From Magnaporthiopsis rhizophila (lineage: Eukaryota; Ascomycota; Sordariomycetes; Magnaporthales; Magnaporthaceae): a stretch of 64,000 nucleotides of DNA. The position numbers and the translations under genes were made by a program. This document shows, one piece after another, positions 33,759-44,181 of the stretch. Under the pieces are notes generated by a model that was given only the letters and a program-made list of their open reading frames with translations, was not told where the DNA came from and did not search any database. The stretch lies in contig PYSS01000029.1 of assembly GCA_003049465.1 (NCBI GenBank), forward strand, positions 241,149 to 305,148, written 5' to 3'. Within the stretch, counting starts at the first letter, position 1. Each line of letters starts with the position of its first letter.

Positions 33759-34724
33759 GAACCCCGTCTCTGTTCTTGTTCTGTAGACCAGACCTACCAG
33801 ATATCTGGGCAATAAGAGTATCATGTTCCCACCAAGACCGTTGATCAACGACATGGGGAGCGTTTAGGTCGTCCGAGGGTTTTTCGTGTTTTTCGTATAA
33901 AAAAAAAAACAAAAAAAAAAACAAAAAAAAAAAAACAAAAAAAAAAAAACTGTTGATGGGGGCGTGGCGGCGTAAGGTAAGAGGATCGATGACGATCCTC
34001 TCGTCCCTGAGAGGAACCTATTTAGGTAAGTAGAGAAGTGGGGCCGACGTGGGGCGGCTCGTGACGAGCCGAGCGCCAGGTGGCGATTAGGGCGGATCAC
34101 TTGACAAACGAAAAGGGTACGAAAATGAGGGCGTTTTCAGTACCTGTACGATCTTTTTAAAATATATATATATATTTTTCTTTTTTTTCGGTCTTATTTT
34201 ACCAGCCGTACTAAGAGCGGGGTGCTGGGTTTAAAAGTGTAAATGAAGAGGTTGAGGTTATCAAGCAGAGGTGCGGGCGGAACCACTTGTTTGTCCCGCT
34301 TTCTCTCCGTGTCGTTTGTCCTCTTTCTTGACGTTGGTAGTCAACGTTAATTTTTCCGTATTAATTGGTTTCGTTTTTTTTTTTTTTTTTAAATGCCGTT
34401 TAATTTTTGGAATTTGGCTAGTAAATGGTTTTTAGGTACGTAAGTCCGGATATACAAATAGGCTCAGCGCCGAAAACGATGTAGCATGGTTTGTTCGGGC
34501 CGCGCGCCCTCTCCCCGATGGCGAACAGGCCAGGCCAGTGACGTCGGGTGGCTTCCATGTTTTACTCCTACCGGGTCAGAGGCCTACATTATCCTAATGC
34601 CAGCAAAAGCTGTCCGTATTCTACGCAGGAGTTTTTGCGACTCGCTACTTACTGTTGCTCGCCCAGGATGTACGGTTGGTGTGCAACATATTTATTCCTG
34701 CTTTAATTAATCCCAACGCTAAAC
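33759..34724. other. A/T-rich intergenic stretch with poly-A and hairpins
   Basis: Holds interrupted poly-A (33900-33949), an LTR-like relic (entered separately) and a TATATA run at about 34160-34175. No coding sequence is supported. Confidence 0.4.
33951..34688. mobile_element. Possible degraded solo-LTR-like relic
   Basis: The segment begins TGTTGATGGGGGCGTGGCGG and carries closely spaced hairpins (GAGGATCG-ATGA-CGATCCTC at 33981-34000 and GGCTCG-TGA-CGAGCC at about 34055-34069). It then becomes A/T-rich. A CAACA at 34684-34688 could be the matching end of a TGTTG...CAACA LTR. No target-site duplication is evident, so the right border is uncertain. Confidence 0.3.
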
Positions 34725-36392
34725 TTATCCCTGACACTCCCTCCCCTTCTCGGCAAACCTCCGCGCGGGCACCCGCGTCTCAAACAGGTGGTTGATGGTA
34801 TCCTGCGTCAGCCCCTTGAGCTCGGGGAGCCTGAAGTACGTCCACACGACCATCAGCAGCGTCAGCACCCAGGGCAGGAACGCAGCCCTGCCCTTGAGGT
34901 TGAACTGGGCCGGGTTGAGCATGTAGGGCGTGACGATGGTATTGGCAATGTTGAGGACGTAGTACATGTTCCTGCCGATGGCGATGGTCTTGGGCCGCAG
35001 GCTGGCGGCGCCCACGTTGGCGGCGATGCCGTAAGGGACGGGCCCTATGCTGGCGCCGTAGACGAAGAACCAGACCAGCAGCAGCGAGCACTGGCCCCAG
35101 CGGACGGCGTCGCTGCCGGTGGCGGCCAGATCGAGGAAGGCGACGAGGCCCATGACGGGGATCATGGCCAGCAGGCCGCCCAGGTATATGGTGCGCCAGC
35201 CGAAGCGGGCCATGAGGGCCCACGAGACCAGGTTGCCGACGAGGGCGAGCCCGGCGTTGCCGATGGACAGGTAAAAGGAGCTGGCCGTGGGCAGGCCGGC
35301 CAGGGTGAAGAAGTAGATGATGTAGTTCTGCACCACGAACCCGGGCAGGGTCTGGCACCCCCAGCTGACCATGGCGATCTCGGTCCGGCGCAGGTTGGTG
35401 CCCCTGAAACAGTCGAGGTAACTTTCCCCCGCGTCCTTGTTCTGGAGCAGGGTGGCGCGCTCGGCGTCGACGGTGCGCCGGATCATGGCGAGCGTGTCGT
35501 GCGGGTCGGCCTTCTCGCTGGCGCCGACCACCACCAGCCGCTGGAGCGAGCGCAGGGCGTCGTCGTGCCGGCCCTGGCGCACCAGCCACCAGGGCGACTC
35601 GGGCGCGAGCCAGGTGGCGATGGCGAGCGGGACCGGCCACACCCATTGGATGGCAAAAGGGACGCGGTAGGCCCACTCATTCTGCATCGAGAGCGTGCCG
35701 GCGAGGATGGAGTAGGCGACGAGCCTGCCGATGACCCAGCACAGGTTGACGTACACGGTCATGTAGCCGCGCAGCCGGAGGGGAGTCACCTCGGCGGCGT
35801 AGGTGGGGGTGCCGGACGCGAAGAAGCCGCAGGGGATGGCGCTGTTTTGCGGGTCAGTACCTAGACAAAGTAGTGGCAACGAAGAGGGAAAACAGACCAC
35901 CACTCACAGAAACAGAGTCCCAATCATAATGGTCTTGATATCCGGCGCAAAAAACAGAATAAACACAAAGGCCACGAGCGACATGTGGCTCGCAATCATG
36001 ACCCTCCTCTGCCCGAACCGATCGGCAAAATACCCGTTGCTGAACGAGCCCCCGATCAGCCCGGCGAGCCCGGCCATGGAGACGCCGACCTGCCACTGCG
36101 CCGGGATGGAGTACTCTCCACGCCCGCCAGGCAGGAGCTCGCCGAAGCGCTGCTGGAACTGGGGCTGGGCGTAGAACGAGCCGGTCAGCAGCAGCATGTA
36201 CGACTCCATGATGGTGGCGTTGGACACGCACACGGACCAGGCCACGGCCTTCCAGTACAGCCGGAAGGCCTCGCGCACGCTGATGCTGGTCTCGGCAGTG
36301 TTGGCCCGGTCCGCGGCCGCGTCGTCGTCCCGGCCGTCGGGCGCGGCCTTTTCGACCTGGCGATTCGACACGTCCGTCTCGATCTTCTCCAT
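34725..36392 (-). CDS. MFS sugar transporter, alpha-glucoside/maltose permease type
   Basis: Two exons, 35908-36392 and 34725-35841, joined at phase 2 (donor GTGAGT, acceptor AACAG), encode 533 aa from the ATG at 36392 (MEKIETDVSN). About twelve membrane segments are present. Sugar-transporter motifs are GYFADRFGQRR after TM2, GFFASGTPTYAAEVTPLRLRG (motif in TM4-5, split by eye) and PESPWWLVRQGR after TM6. SYLDCFRGTNLRRTEI in the central loop is typical of fungal Mal/Agt1-type alpha-glucoside:H+ symporters. The actual substrate may differ. It is the first of three consecutive minus-strand genes, 946 bp from the sulfatase, and could import the compound on which the sulfatase acts. That link is inference. 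Confidence 0.87.
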
Positions 36393-37338
36393 CGTGGCCG
36401 GGTTGCGCGGTTTGGGAACAGGGTGCGTGAGGAGCAAGCTGCCGCGAGCCTATAACTACTACTACTACTACTACTACTGCTACAGCTACTGCTACTGCTA
36501 CTGCAGCGCCGCCCCGTCCCTTTTGTACCTTCCCCAGCATGTCGCCACGGGTGCTGGATTGGCGTGCTCTGTGGGCTCGACCGCGATAAAGAGGAGGATA
36601 CCCACTCCCGCAGCAACCCAACCCAGCAGACCCCGGGTAAAATAACTTGTTGTTTATGCGTTGAAACCAACCTGTCAGCAGCGCAAAGGCTACAAGTTCC
36701 CCGCGGGGTACGTAGTACAATGGATGGGACGGGACAAGGCCAAGAATTACTGTCTAGGCGTTGTAACCAACTGCCGAGACAGAGGCTAAATGTCACCTTG
36801 CCGAGAAAATAAAAGATGGCAGGTTTCCTCCAGAGATACCATTTATGGGGCCATCACCTAATTCCAGCCAGTGAAACTTCTGTCTCGGCTGAGAACTGCC
36901 ATCTTTTTTCCTGGGCAAGGTGTTAATGTTCCTCGCGGGGTACTTGGTACAAGGGTGCTGGGACAGACCAATGATGCCGATTGGCCATGTGCCGTTCCTG
37001 GGCATCCAGTTTATTGACGGGGACGTTCGCCGATTACCGTCCGCCGTTCCTCCAATCCCTGACGCTCGCTCCTTGTTTTTCCTTGCGCCCCCTCACGGGG
37101 AAGTGGGAACCAATACTGCCGATAGCCCCTGGCAGAAAAGTTGCATGGTTTTCAATGTTCTGTCTGTACACACAAGGTACGTCCCCTCAAGTGCGGTTCG
37201 ATGCATACCGGGAATAGGTCCCCGATTTGATCCTTGTGTGCCGATTATGAATGGCTGATCGCAGGTGATTTGCGGACAAGCATATAATGGTCACTTGAAG
37301 AGTAGCAGCACAGCAGGTGTAACCATGTTATCGGCAGT
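36393..37338. promoter_or_regulatory. Upstream region of the MFS transporter with ACT/TGC triplet repeats
   Basis: A trinucleotide microsatellite (ACT, then GCTACT units) runs from about 36454 to 36503, 60-110 bases upstream of the ATG. CCGATTACCG at 37030-37039 differs at one position from the CCGACTACCG found upstream of the sulfatase. No gene is seen. Confidence 0.35.
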
Positions 37339-38901
37339 CTAAACAAAAGACCCCCGCAGCGGATGCACAGGCTCGTCCCCAATCTCGAGCATCTTGGCAT
37401 CCAGCATCCTGGTCATGCGCTCGACAACATCGGCATACCTCGGGTCGGCGTAACAATTGAACAGTTCCAGCGGGTCCTCGAGGTAGTCAAACAACTCCCA
37501 CTCCTTCTCCTGCCCTCCCGGTCGCGTGCCCTCGAGCCCGAGGTCCTCGTTGTACCAGTAGATGAGCTTGTACCGCTGGTCGCGCACGCCGTAGTGAGCG
37601 TACGCCTCGTGGATCACGTCGCGGTGCATCCAGTACCGGTGGTAGGCCACCTGCTGCCAGCCCTGCGGTGCCTGTCCCCCCCGCAGGAGAAGCGGCGCGA
37701 ACGAGACGCCCTGCATGTACGAGGGTATCGGCACCCCGGCGAGCGACAGGAAGGTCGGCGCAAAGTCGACGTTGCAGACGATGTCCTTGCACACGCTGCC
37801 CGCCGCCACGAGCCTGGGGAGCCGCGCCAGGAACGGCATCTGGAAGCTCTCCTCGTACATGAAGCGCTTGTCGAACCAGCCGTGCTCGCCCAGGAAGAAG
37901 CCCTGGTCCGACGTGTACACGACCAGCGTGTTGTCGGCGATGCCCTCGGCCTCGAGCCAGTCGAGCATGCGCCCGACGTTGTCGTCGATGCTCTGGATCG
38001 TGCGCAGGTACCGCTGCATGTAGCGTTGGAACTTGAACTCGGCCAGCTCCGCCTGCGTCTTGAAGCTGAACTGCTCGCCCGTCTCCTTGCACCGGAGCTT
38101 CAGCCCGGCCAGGCCCGCTTCGTCCTTGGGCGCCGGGATCTTGCGGTCGGTCCACAACGGTGAGTCGATCATCTTCTCGCCCACGATCGAGGCCGGGCCC
38201 TCGGGCTGCACGAGCCCCAGGTCGGTGTACGTGATGTCGTCGGCGATCCTCATCTTGGCCACCTTTGCCGCCTTGGCCCGGTTCTTGTAGTCGTCGTTGA
38301 ACGTGTCGGGCAGCCGGACCGGGTCTTTGTACAGGTCCTTGTGCTTCGGGTCGTACTCCCAGCTGCGGTGCGGCGCCTTGTGGTGGCACATGACGAAGAA
38401 GGGCTTGGTCTTGTCGCGCTTCTTCATGAAGTCGAGGCACTTGTCCGTGATGATATCCGTTGCGTAGCCCGGCACCTTCGTAGCGCCCTCGGGCTCGATG
38501 AACGCGGGATCCCAGTACTCCCCCTGGCCGGGCACAACGCTCCAATAGTCGAATCCTGTCGGCTCCGACGCTGTGCCCTCCCCGAGATGCCACTTGCCAA
38601 CCATGGCCGTCTGGTATCCGCCGGCGCGGAGCTGTTTGGCCACGTTGGGCAGCCTCTTGTCGATCTTGGAATCGAGCACCCTGACGCCGTTGACGTGGTT
38701 GTGCGTGCCGCACAGAATGGCGGCGCGCGACGGGGTGCAGATGCTGTTTGTCACATAGCAATGGTCGAAGCGCGTCCCCTCGTTGGCCAGGCGGTCGATA
38801 TGAGGCGTCTTGTTGATGCCGGCGCCGTAGCACGAGATGGACTTGGCGGCATGGTCATCCGCCATGATGAAGAGAATATTGGGCTGCTCCGGGGGCGTCA
38901 T
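37339..38901 (-). CDS. Sulfatase (alkaline-phosphatase superfamily)
   Basis: Single exon, 520 aa from the ATG at 38901 (MTPPEQPNILFIMADDHAAK); the in-frame extension upstream has no ATG. The metal-binding DD (residues 15-16) is followed by the sulfatase signature ICTPSRAAILCG, whose Cys (about residue 55) would be converted to formylglycine. AMVGKWHLGEG and YTSDQGFFLGEHGWFDKR supply further active-site and metal-site residues. The C-terminal block WELFDYLEDPLELFN is usual for this family. There is no signal peptide, so the enzyme is probably intracellular, acting on an imported sulfate ester. The substrate is unknown; choline sulfate is less likely because the choline-sulfatase C-terminal domain is not seen. 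It sits between a sugar-type transporter and a regulator, all on one strand. Confidence 0.9.
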   Translation of the reverse strand: MTPPEQPNILFIMADDHAAKSISCYGAGINKTPHIDRLANEGTRFDHCYVTNSICTPSRAAILCGTHNHVNGVRVLDSKIDKRLPNVAKQLRAGGYQTAMVGKWHLGEGTASEPTGFDYWSVVPGQGEYWDPAFIEPEGATKVPGYATDIITDKCLDFMKKRDKTKPFFVMCHHKAPHRSWEYDPKHKDLYKDPVRLPDTFNDDYKNRAKAAKVAKMRIADDITYTDLGLVQPEGPASIVGEKMIDSPLWTDRKIPAPKDEAGLAGLKLRCKETGEQFSFKTQAELAEFKFQRYMQRYLRTIQSIDDNVGRMLDWLEAEGIADNTLVVYTSDQGFFLGEHGWFDKRFMYEESFQMPFLARLPRLVAAGSVCKDIVCNVDFAPTFLSLAGVPIPSYMQGVSFAPLLLRGGQAPQGWQQVAYHRYWMHRDVIHEAYAHYGVRDQRYKLIYWYNEDLGLEGTRPGGQEKEWELFDYLEDPLELFNCYADPRYADVVERMTRMLDAKMLEIGDEPVHPLRGSFV

Positions 38902-39528
38902 GGCGCCTTTGGTTGTGATCGTGGGCGTGAGGACTTGGCAGTGGTTGAGGATATCCAACCTTTGAAGTTAGCTAGGAGGAAGTGGCTAGAAAGTCGCATC
39001 ATTATCACTTCTGCCTCGAACCGTCGGCATCACGCCGAGTGCGAAAAGCCGCCATCGGTGCGGACACGAGTCTCCGCCAGGGGACCACCTTTCCCCTCAC
39101 TACCCCCCGCTGTTTTCTTCGGGGACGAAGCTGAGATGGTCTCGGGATAACGACTTGGCAAGGTACGCCCAAGCAAAGGGCCCCTCATCCACGGCATAAC
39201 GCCGGTAGTCGGAAAACCGACGATTGCCGACTACCGGGACGATCCCCGCAGCGGGCCCTGCCGGCGTGGCTGGGTTACTGCTCTGGAATGCTCGGTGAGA
39301 GCCCAGAGTGGATCCACGTTCTCCAAATGAAGGCCGGCACTCCGTGTAAGACGCAAATGCGTGTTAATAAAGAATAGACGTAAAAGATGAGAAGAAAAGA
39401 AAATGCAGGAAAATGAAATAAAACATGGGAAATAAAATAAGATAGAGGAAGCAAAACAGGGTCGGGCAATGGGGTTCCAATTACCAGCGTTGTCGGGAGT
39501 GCGTGTTTGACCCGGCCGGCGTGGCATC
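38902..39528. other. Region between sulfatase start and regulator end
   Basis: Sulfatase promoter plus 3' flank of the regulator. It contains a perfect 11-bp inverted repeat (entered separately). No gene is seen. Confidence 0.4.
39202..39237. promoter_or_regulatory. Inverted CGG/CCG element upstream of the sulfatase
   Basis: CCGGTAGTCGG (39202-39212) and CCGACTACCGG (39227-39237) are a perfect 11-bp inverted repeat with a 14-nt centre. TCGGAAAACCGA (39209-39220) overlaps it and has CGG-N4-CCG spacing. It lies 300-335 bases upstream of the sulfatase ATG. Inverted CGG triplets are typical binding sites of Zn2Cys6 regulators, one of which is encoded next door. Confidence 0.5.
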
Positions 39529-41794
39529 CTAAAAGAAGTCGCCGTCGGTTTGCAAGCCCCAGTCGACGAGGTCGGTCCCGCCCTGCGTCCACGAGATCCA
39601 AGAATCCGGGCTGCCGAACTGCGCCTGGCCCATCAGACCAGGATGCATCAGGACCATCTGGTGTTCCCCATAAATAGAGGCGGACAACTGCGAGTAGACG
39701 CCGGCGATAGGGTCTGCGGGTGCTTGATCCAAGCTGCCGGCCATGACGGCTTCCCCCGTAGTCGAGTGCCCCTGACGGTGGAGGATGCTTTCCAGGGCTG
39801 GAGAGTACGGGAGCCCCTGTTCATTTTGTTGTTGCTGCTGCTGCTCAACGGGCGGGCGGTTGGAGCTAGAAGTCGGTGACGGCAAGTCACGGCCCCCAAC
39901 GCCCGATCGCTGGGCAGCCAAGGCGCTGTCGTCGAGGAAGCGAGCGTTCCTCAGCACGCTGTGGACGCCCAGGCCCTGCCGCTGCTTCGCCACGCGGGCG
40001 TAGCGGGGCCGGCGGCGGCTCCCGCCGTCCTCATCCGAGTCCCCGGAAGAGTCGCGGCCGTGCTCAGACTGGCCCGCCGCGACCGGATGGATGATGTCTC
40101 CCAGCACCTTGATGATGACGTTGTCCATGGCGGCGCCAGGCCTCTGCTGCTGCTTAATGATGTCCAGGACCGATCTCGCCTGCGTCAACGCGTCCGCCTC
40201 GGTGATGCCCGTATCTGGGGGGTTCTGCGGGGAGCTGCTGATGAACAGCACCAGGCGGGCCGCGTGGTAGCCGCAGATCGCCATGTCCGGGGGAGCAACC
40301 CGCAGCCGCGGGCTGAGAGCATTGGCGTCGTGCATGATTGCAATGATGGCTCGAGCGTGGTCCAGGCAGGAGGCCACGCTCCTGGCGACGTAGGTAGGTG
40401 GGGCGCCGTGCACGACGGCGTCGGGGGCAGCCTCTTTGTACCCGGAGAGGAGCAGCCGGTAGGCATCACAGTGGCACTGGTGCCATGTCAAGTAGACGGC
40501 CAGGTACCTTGCTAGCCAGCGCGAGCCGGCGTATCGATGCAGCTCGGCAGTTGAATACCGCCGAGGGAGTATCTCGTCCAGGGAGGTCGCTATGCCGTCC
40601 ATGGTGGGGACGAGCAGCGGCGTCGGCTGCGTCATCGTCTGCAGCTCCCGTCTCAGCCGCATCAGATCCCTCCGCACCTTGCCCAACTGAACATATGTCG
40701 CCAGCAGACCACCCTCGGCGACCCCGTCCAGGCCGGGATCCAGCGTCGTGAGATCCGTGTCGGGGTCGCAGTCCGCGGTAAAGGCCTCCTCGGGACCTGG
40801 CAGCCGGAGACAGACGGTCTCGACGGGGCAGACTTCGCACTCGGGCAGCCCCGTGGCGAAACCGATGTCCATCGTGACCAGAGACCACATCAGCCTCCGC
40901 CGGTTCTCCTGCGCCAGGGGCGACAGGTCGGTCCGCTCGTACATCAGCCGCAGCGCCGCGGCCGAGCGCGAGGCGAGCGAGAAGAGCATGAAGCCGCGCC
41001 CAAAGTCACCGACGAGGACGCGGTACTGGATGGCCAGCAGCAGCGCTTGGATCTTGAAGATGGTCGGGTGCTCCAGGTTGGCCCAGACGGCCGTCTCGAC
41101 CGCGGCCACCCATGCGGACGTGACGACGGAGTGGTACCTAGCGTGGCCGAGCAGGAGGGCAGAGACGGCGCAGATGGCCGATACCAGGGCCTCGTCTATG
41201 GTCTCCTCGAGGCACCGCTGCGTAACGCTCTCCTCGTTCAAGAAAGCAAAAGACGGCAGGGGGTGCACGTGCCGAAAGAAGTCGATGACCAGATGGAGCC
41301 GGTCGCGCAGCGGCGGGAGTGGGTGTCCCCCATCCGACGTGGGCGATCGAGCCGCGTCGTGCCGGATGCTTGCGGCCGCCGTCGTAGTCGGGGTGTCGGA
41401 GGCGGCCGGCGGGGAAGCCTCGGGCTGGCGGGCGGGAGTGCGTTTAGGCTCCGGGTACGTGCACGTCTTGCCCCTGCGGAGACAGGCGGCGCAGCTGGGC
41501 AGCTTGCCGGTGCACCTGCTCTTCAGCGAGCGGCACTCCAGACATGCGCGGGCGCCGCGTCTCATTTCCACCGCCGCCGAGCCGGACGCGGACGGCAGCG
41601 TTGTGGCGCCGCCATCGTCGAAGCTGCAGTCAAAGTCGAGTCGCTGGCAGTTGTTGCAAGGAGGAGGGCCGCCATGGCATCGAACCTTTGCTCCGCCGTC
41701 AGCCAGGTCGACGAGCAGGTAGTGGAGATGTGGCCGAGCAAACCTTCCGTGCTCTGCACTGGTTGCATGTTGTCTTGGATCTGGGTGCGGGCAT
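39529..41794 (-). CDS. Transcription factor with two tandem Zn(II)2Cys6 clusters
   Basis: Exon 41744-41794 encodes MPAPRSKTTCNQCRARK and joins at phase 0 (donor GTTTGC, branch GCTGAC, acceptor AAAG) to exon 39529-41685, giving 735 aa. Splicing completes a first binuclear cluster, CNQCRARKVRC...CNNCQRLDFDC (residues 10-37). A second full cluster, CLECRSLKSRC...CAACLRRGKTC, spans about residues 65-92. Both fit C-x2-C-x6-C-x6-C-x2-C-x6-C. The middle region (FFRHVHPLPSFAFLNEES, FGRGFMLFSLASRSAAALRL, ENRRRLMWSLVTMDIGFATG) is the fungal-specific transcription factor domain. The C-terminus has Gln-rich and acidic parts. Proteins with two such clusters are uncommon. It probably controls the neighbouring sulfatase and transporter, and perhaps itself, given the CGG/CCG motifs upstream. 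Confidence 0.88.
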
Positions 41795-43094
41795 CTCCAG
41801 GGTTTCGGAGAGTTGATGGACGGAAATGGCAAGGACCAGATCGCGGTCGCGGGCACTGGGCACTGTGGACATGAGCAGATCGGTGTCACGTGCGGGCCGT
41901 CGTGCACCAGACTGTAACTGGTATTAAGTCGATCTATGCCCATTCAGAAACAGCTCGCATAGAGATCGGAATAGCAAAATATTCCTACCTAGATAGATAA
42001 CGTGCGCAGGTGCCCAGCTCGGCGGGATGCGGTTGCGTGAATCCCCGATCGTCATCAGTCGGGAATCGGCAAAACCGACTACATCCACGTCTAGGCGCCT
42101 CGTGAAGGACGACGTCAACTTCTGCACGTCTGCGTCTTGGCTTTGCGATCCGAACTACCCCAGTTGACTCAGATGTGCAAAATCCATGCTGCTTTTTTTT
42201 TTTTTGTTCTTTTTTTCAGGTGTTCGAGATTGATATTTTGATACCAAAGCTGGTGGTGCCGTTGTGTGCACATAAAAAATCCCAGAAAGAAGAAAATCAA
42301 GACGCAAGAAAAAAAGTATGATGACATATCTTGTGGTAACGAAAAGAACAGGGTGATGGTGACATGAAAAACGTGGGAAAAAAAGACAAGCAAAAGAAGG
42401 GAAAAAACAGCCGTGCTGAAGTGCAAGGGGAAGAAGAAGGTACCAAGAAAAAGAAGGTACCAAGAAAAAGAGAGCCGCCTTTGCTTTACTCCAACACGAT
42501 CCAAAATGTAATATCCCCCAGTACGAAAAATCCATGTTTTCCAGGATCCGTTTCTTTTCCTCGGCGAGGTCAATGATAGACCATAAGCAGCTCGGAGACA
42601 TTTTTCTTTCGGAAAAGCTGCGTGCCTTGAAAATGGTTGCCTTACACCATGGACACCAGGAAGCAGCGAGAATATGTGCAGGTGCCGCTGTCCGCAAGAA
42701 CCCCTAACCCGCTCTTCCCGCGCCCGTCTAAAGGCATAATTTCAGGCGATGACTTGTATGTCATCGGCTGTAGGTGGTGTGGTGTTGCTCGAGGCAGAAC
42801 GATCCGGTTGTGAGATGTCCACCTTCCCTCGCCACTGCTCCGGGGCGAGAGCGTCGGGCGAACGTCGAGAGCGAAAAGGGCCACAGAAAGAGAAGAGCCC
42901 GCGAAGTATTGGGGTAGTCGTCGTCATCATGCAGTCGGATTAGAGAATACAGAAAAAAGAGATAGTGTGGCGAAATAGGACGGGGGTATAACAGCAACGG
43001 CGAGCATTCGTCTGATCGATCGTGCGCGGGAGGCGGAGAGACCTCAATACGAGAAAGACAAAGAGATGGCCGAAAAACTGGCACTCTAGCCGTC
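41795..43094. other. Regulator promoter and sho1 3' flank
   Basis: Contains a CGG/CCG motif (entered separately) and poly-T/poly-A runs near 42190 and 42310. No coding sequence is supported. Confidence 0.4.
42057..42080. promoter_or_regulatory. CGG/CCG inverted motif upstream of the regulator
   Basis: AGTCGG (42057-42062) is mirrored by CCGACT (42075-42080), and TCGGCAAAACCGA (42066-42078) has CGG-N5-CCG spacing. It shares AGTCGG, AAAACCGA and CCGACTAC with the element upstream of the sulfatase. It lies about 265-285 bases upstream of the regulator ATG, consistent with autoregulation (inference). Confidence 0.45.
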
Positions 43095-44181
43095 TCATAG
43101 CAGAATGAGGTAGTTGCTTGGGGCAATACCCGTCTCACCAGTCTCCTTCTTCGCCTGCCACCACCTCCCGCTGACGTCGCTAACCTCGAGGATCTCGTGC
43201 TTGGAAAAGCTGATCTCGTTGGCGTCGTCTGGATTCGCCTCGTAGCTGTAGATGGCCTTGGCCCGGTACGGGTAGTCGGTCGGTGGCACAATCTCGTCCG
43301 TCGCGGGACCGACGGCACCCTGAGCCGGCGGCGTGCCGCTCTTGCCGATGCCTGCCGCGCCCCCTGCGCCGAACCCGGGGCCGCCGAGTGCCGAGTTACG
43401 CTGCGCGCTACCGTTGGCGGGTGAAGGGTTCTCGAATCCGTTGAGTTGGGCCGAGGTGTACATCTGAGGCGGCTGCACCGAAGTCGAGGTCTCGGGGCGG
43501 CCGATTCCGTAGCCGCCGTTCATGGTCTGGCGGTTGCTGGTCGACTCCTTGCTAAGGGCGAACGAGTCGAGATAGGCGCGCGGCATGGCCGAGGGCGCTG
43601 AACCGAAATAGAAGATCCAGACGATCTACGAGCACAGTTGTCAGCATCGTTGCGTCGCATGGCGTACAAGACAAGCCGGCGCGGAAAGACACAAGAAATC
43701 GGCAGCTGCACATACCGTAACCATGGACAGAAGGATGAAGCCGGCAGCGGCGGCCTCTTTAGCGCCGTTGGTCGAGTACACCAGTCCGTTGACCGACGAG
43801 GTGGTCAGGACCAGGCCACACGACAGGTAGCCCACCAGTGCGACATGGTAGGTCTGGATGGTGTCCGAGGCCACAACGACAAAGATGCCAGGGATGAGGA
43901 AGAAGTAAAAGACGACGGACCACCAAGTGTATGTGGGGAAGTTGGCGACGGTCTGGACCTGCGCGACGACGGAAGATATGAAGGAAATGACCCATGCGAG
44001 CTGTGCGAGAGGGAACGATTAGCAAAGATGGACGGTATCGAAAGCCCGCAGCCATCGAGTGAGGAGAGAACAAAGAACGTACAGCAGCGATGGACAAGGT
44101 AGCAAGAGCGAAGGGGTCGCCGATAACGTTCCCGAGGCTCATGCCTCTGCGGCCTCCTCCGTATTGCCTCGAGTTCTCCAT
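43095..44181 (-). CDS. sho1: High-osmolarity signalling protein Sho1
   Basis: Three exons, 44083-44181, 43716-44000 and 43095-43625, all joined at phase 0, give 304 aa. The N-terminus MENSRQYGGGRRGMSLGNVI leads into four membrane segments (including ALATLSIAALAWVISFISSV across the first splice and WWSVVFYFFLIPGIFVVVAS). Exon 3 begins IVWIFYFGSA and ends in an SH3 domain: YPYRAKAIYSYEANPDDANE, then GRWWQAKKETGETGIAPSNY. This is the architecture of Sho1, the plasma-membrane osmosensor that binds the MAPKK Pbs2 through its SH3 domain in the HOG pathway and also acts in invasive growth. An in-frame ATG at 44223 would add 14 residues; I prefer 44181 because it fits related starts. Confidence 0.93.

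Noticed and set aside
34788..35864. Plus-strand frame of 358 codons
   Set aside because: Antisense shadow of the MFS transporter exon 2.
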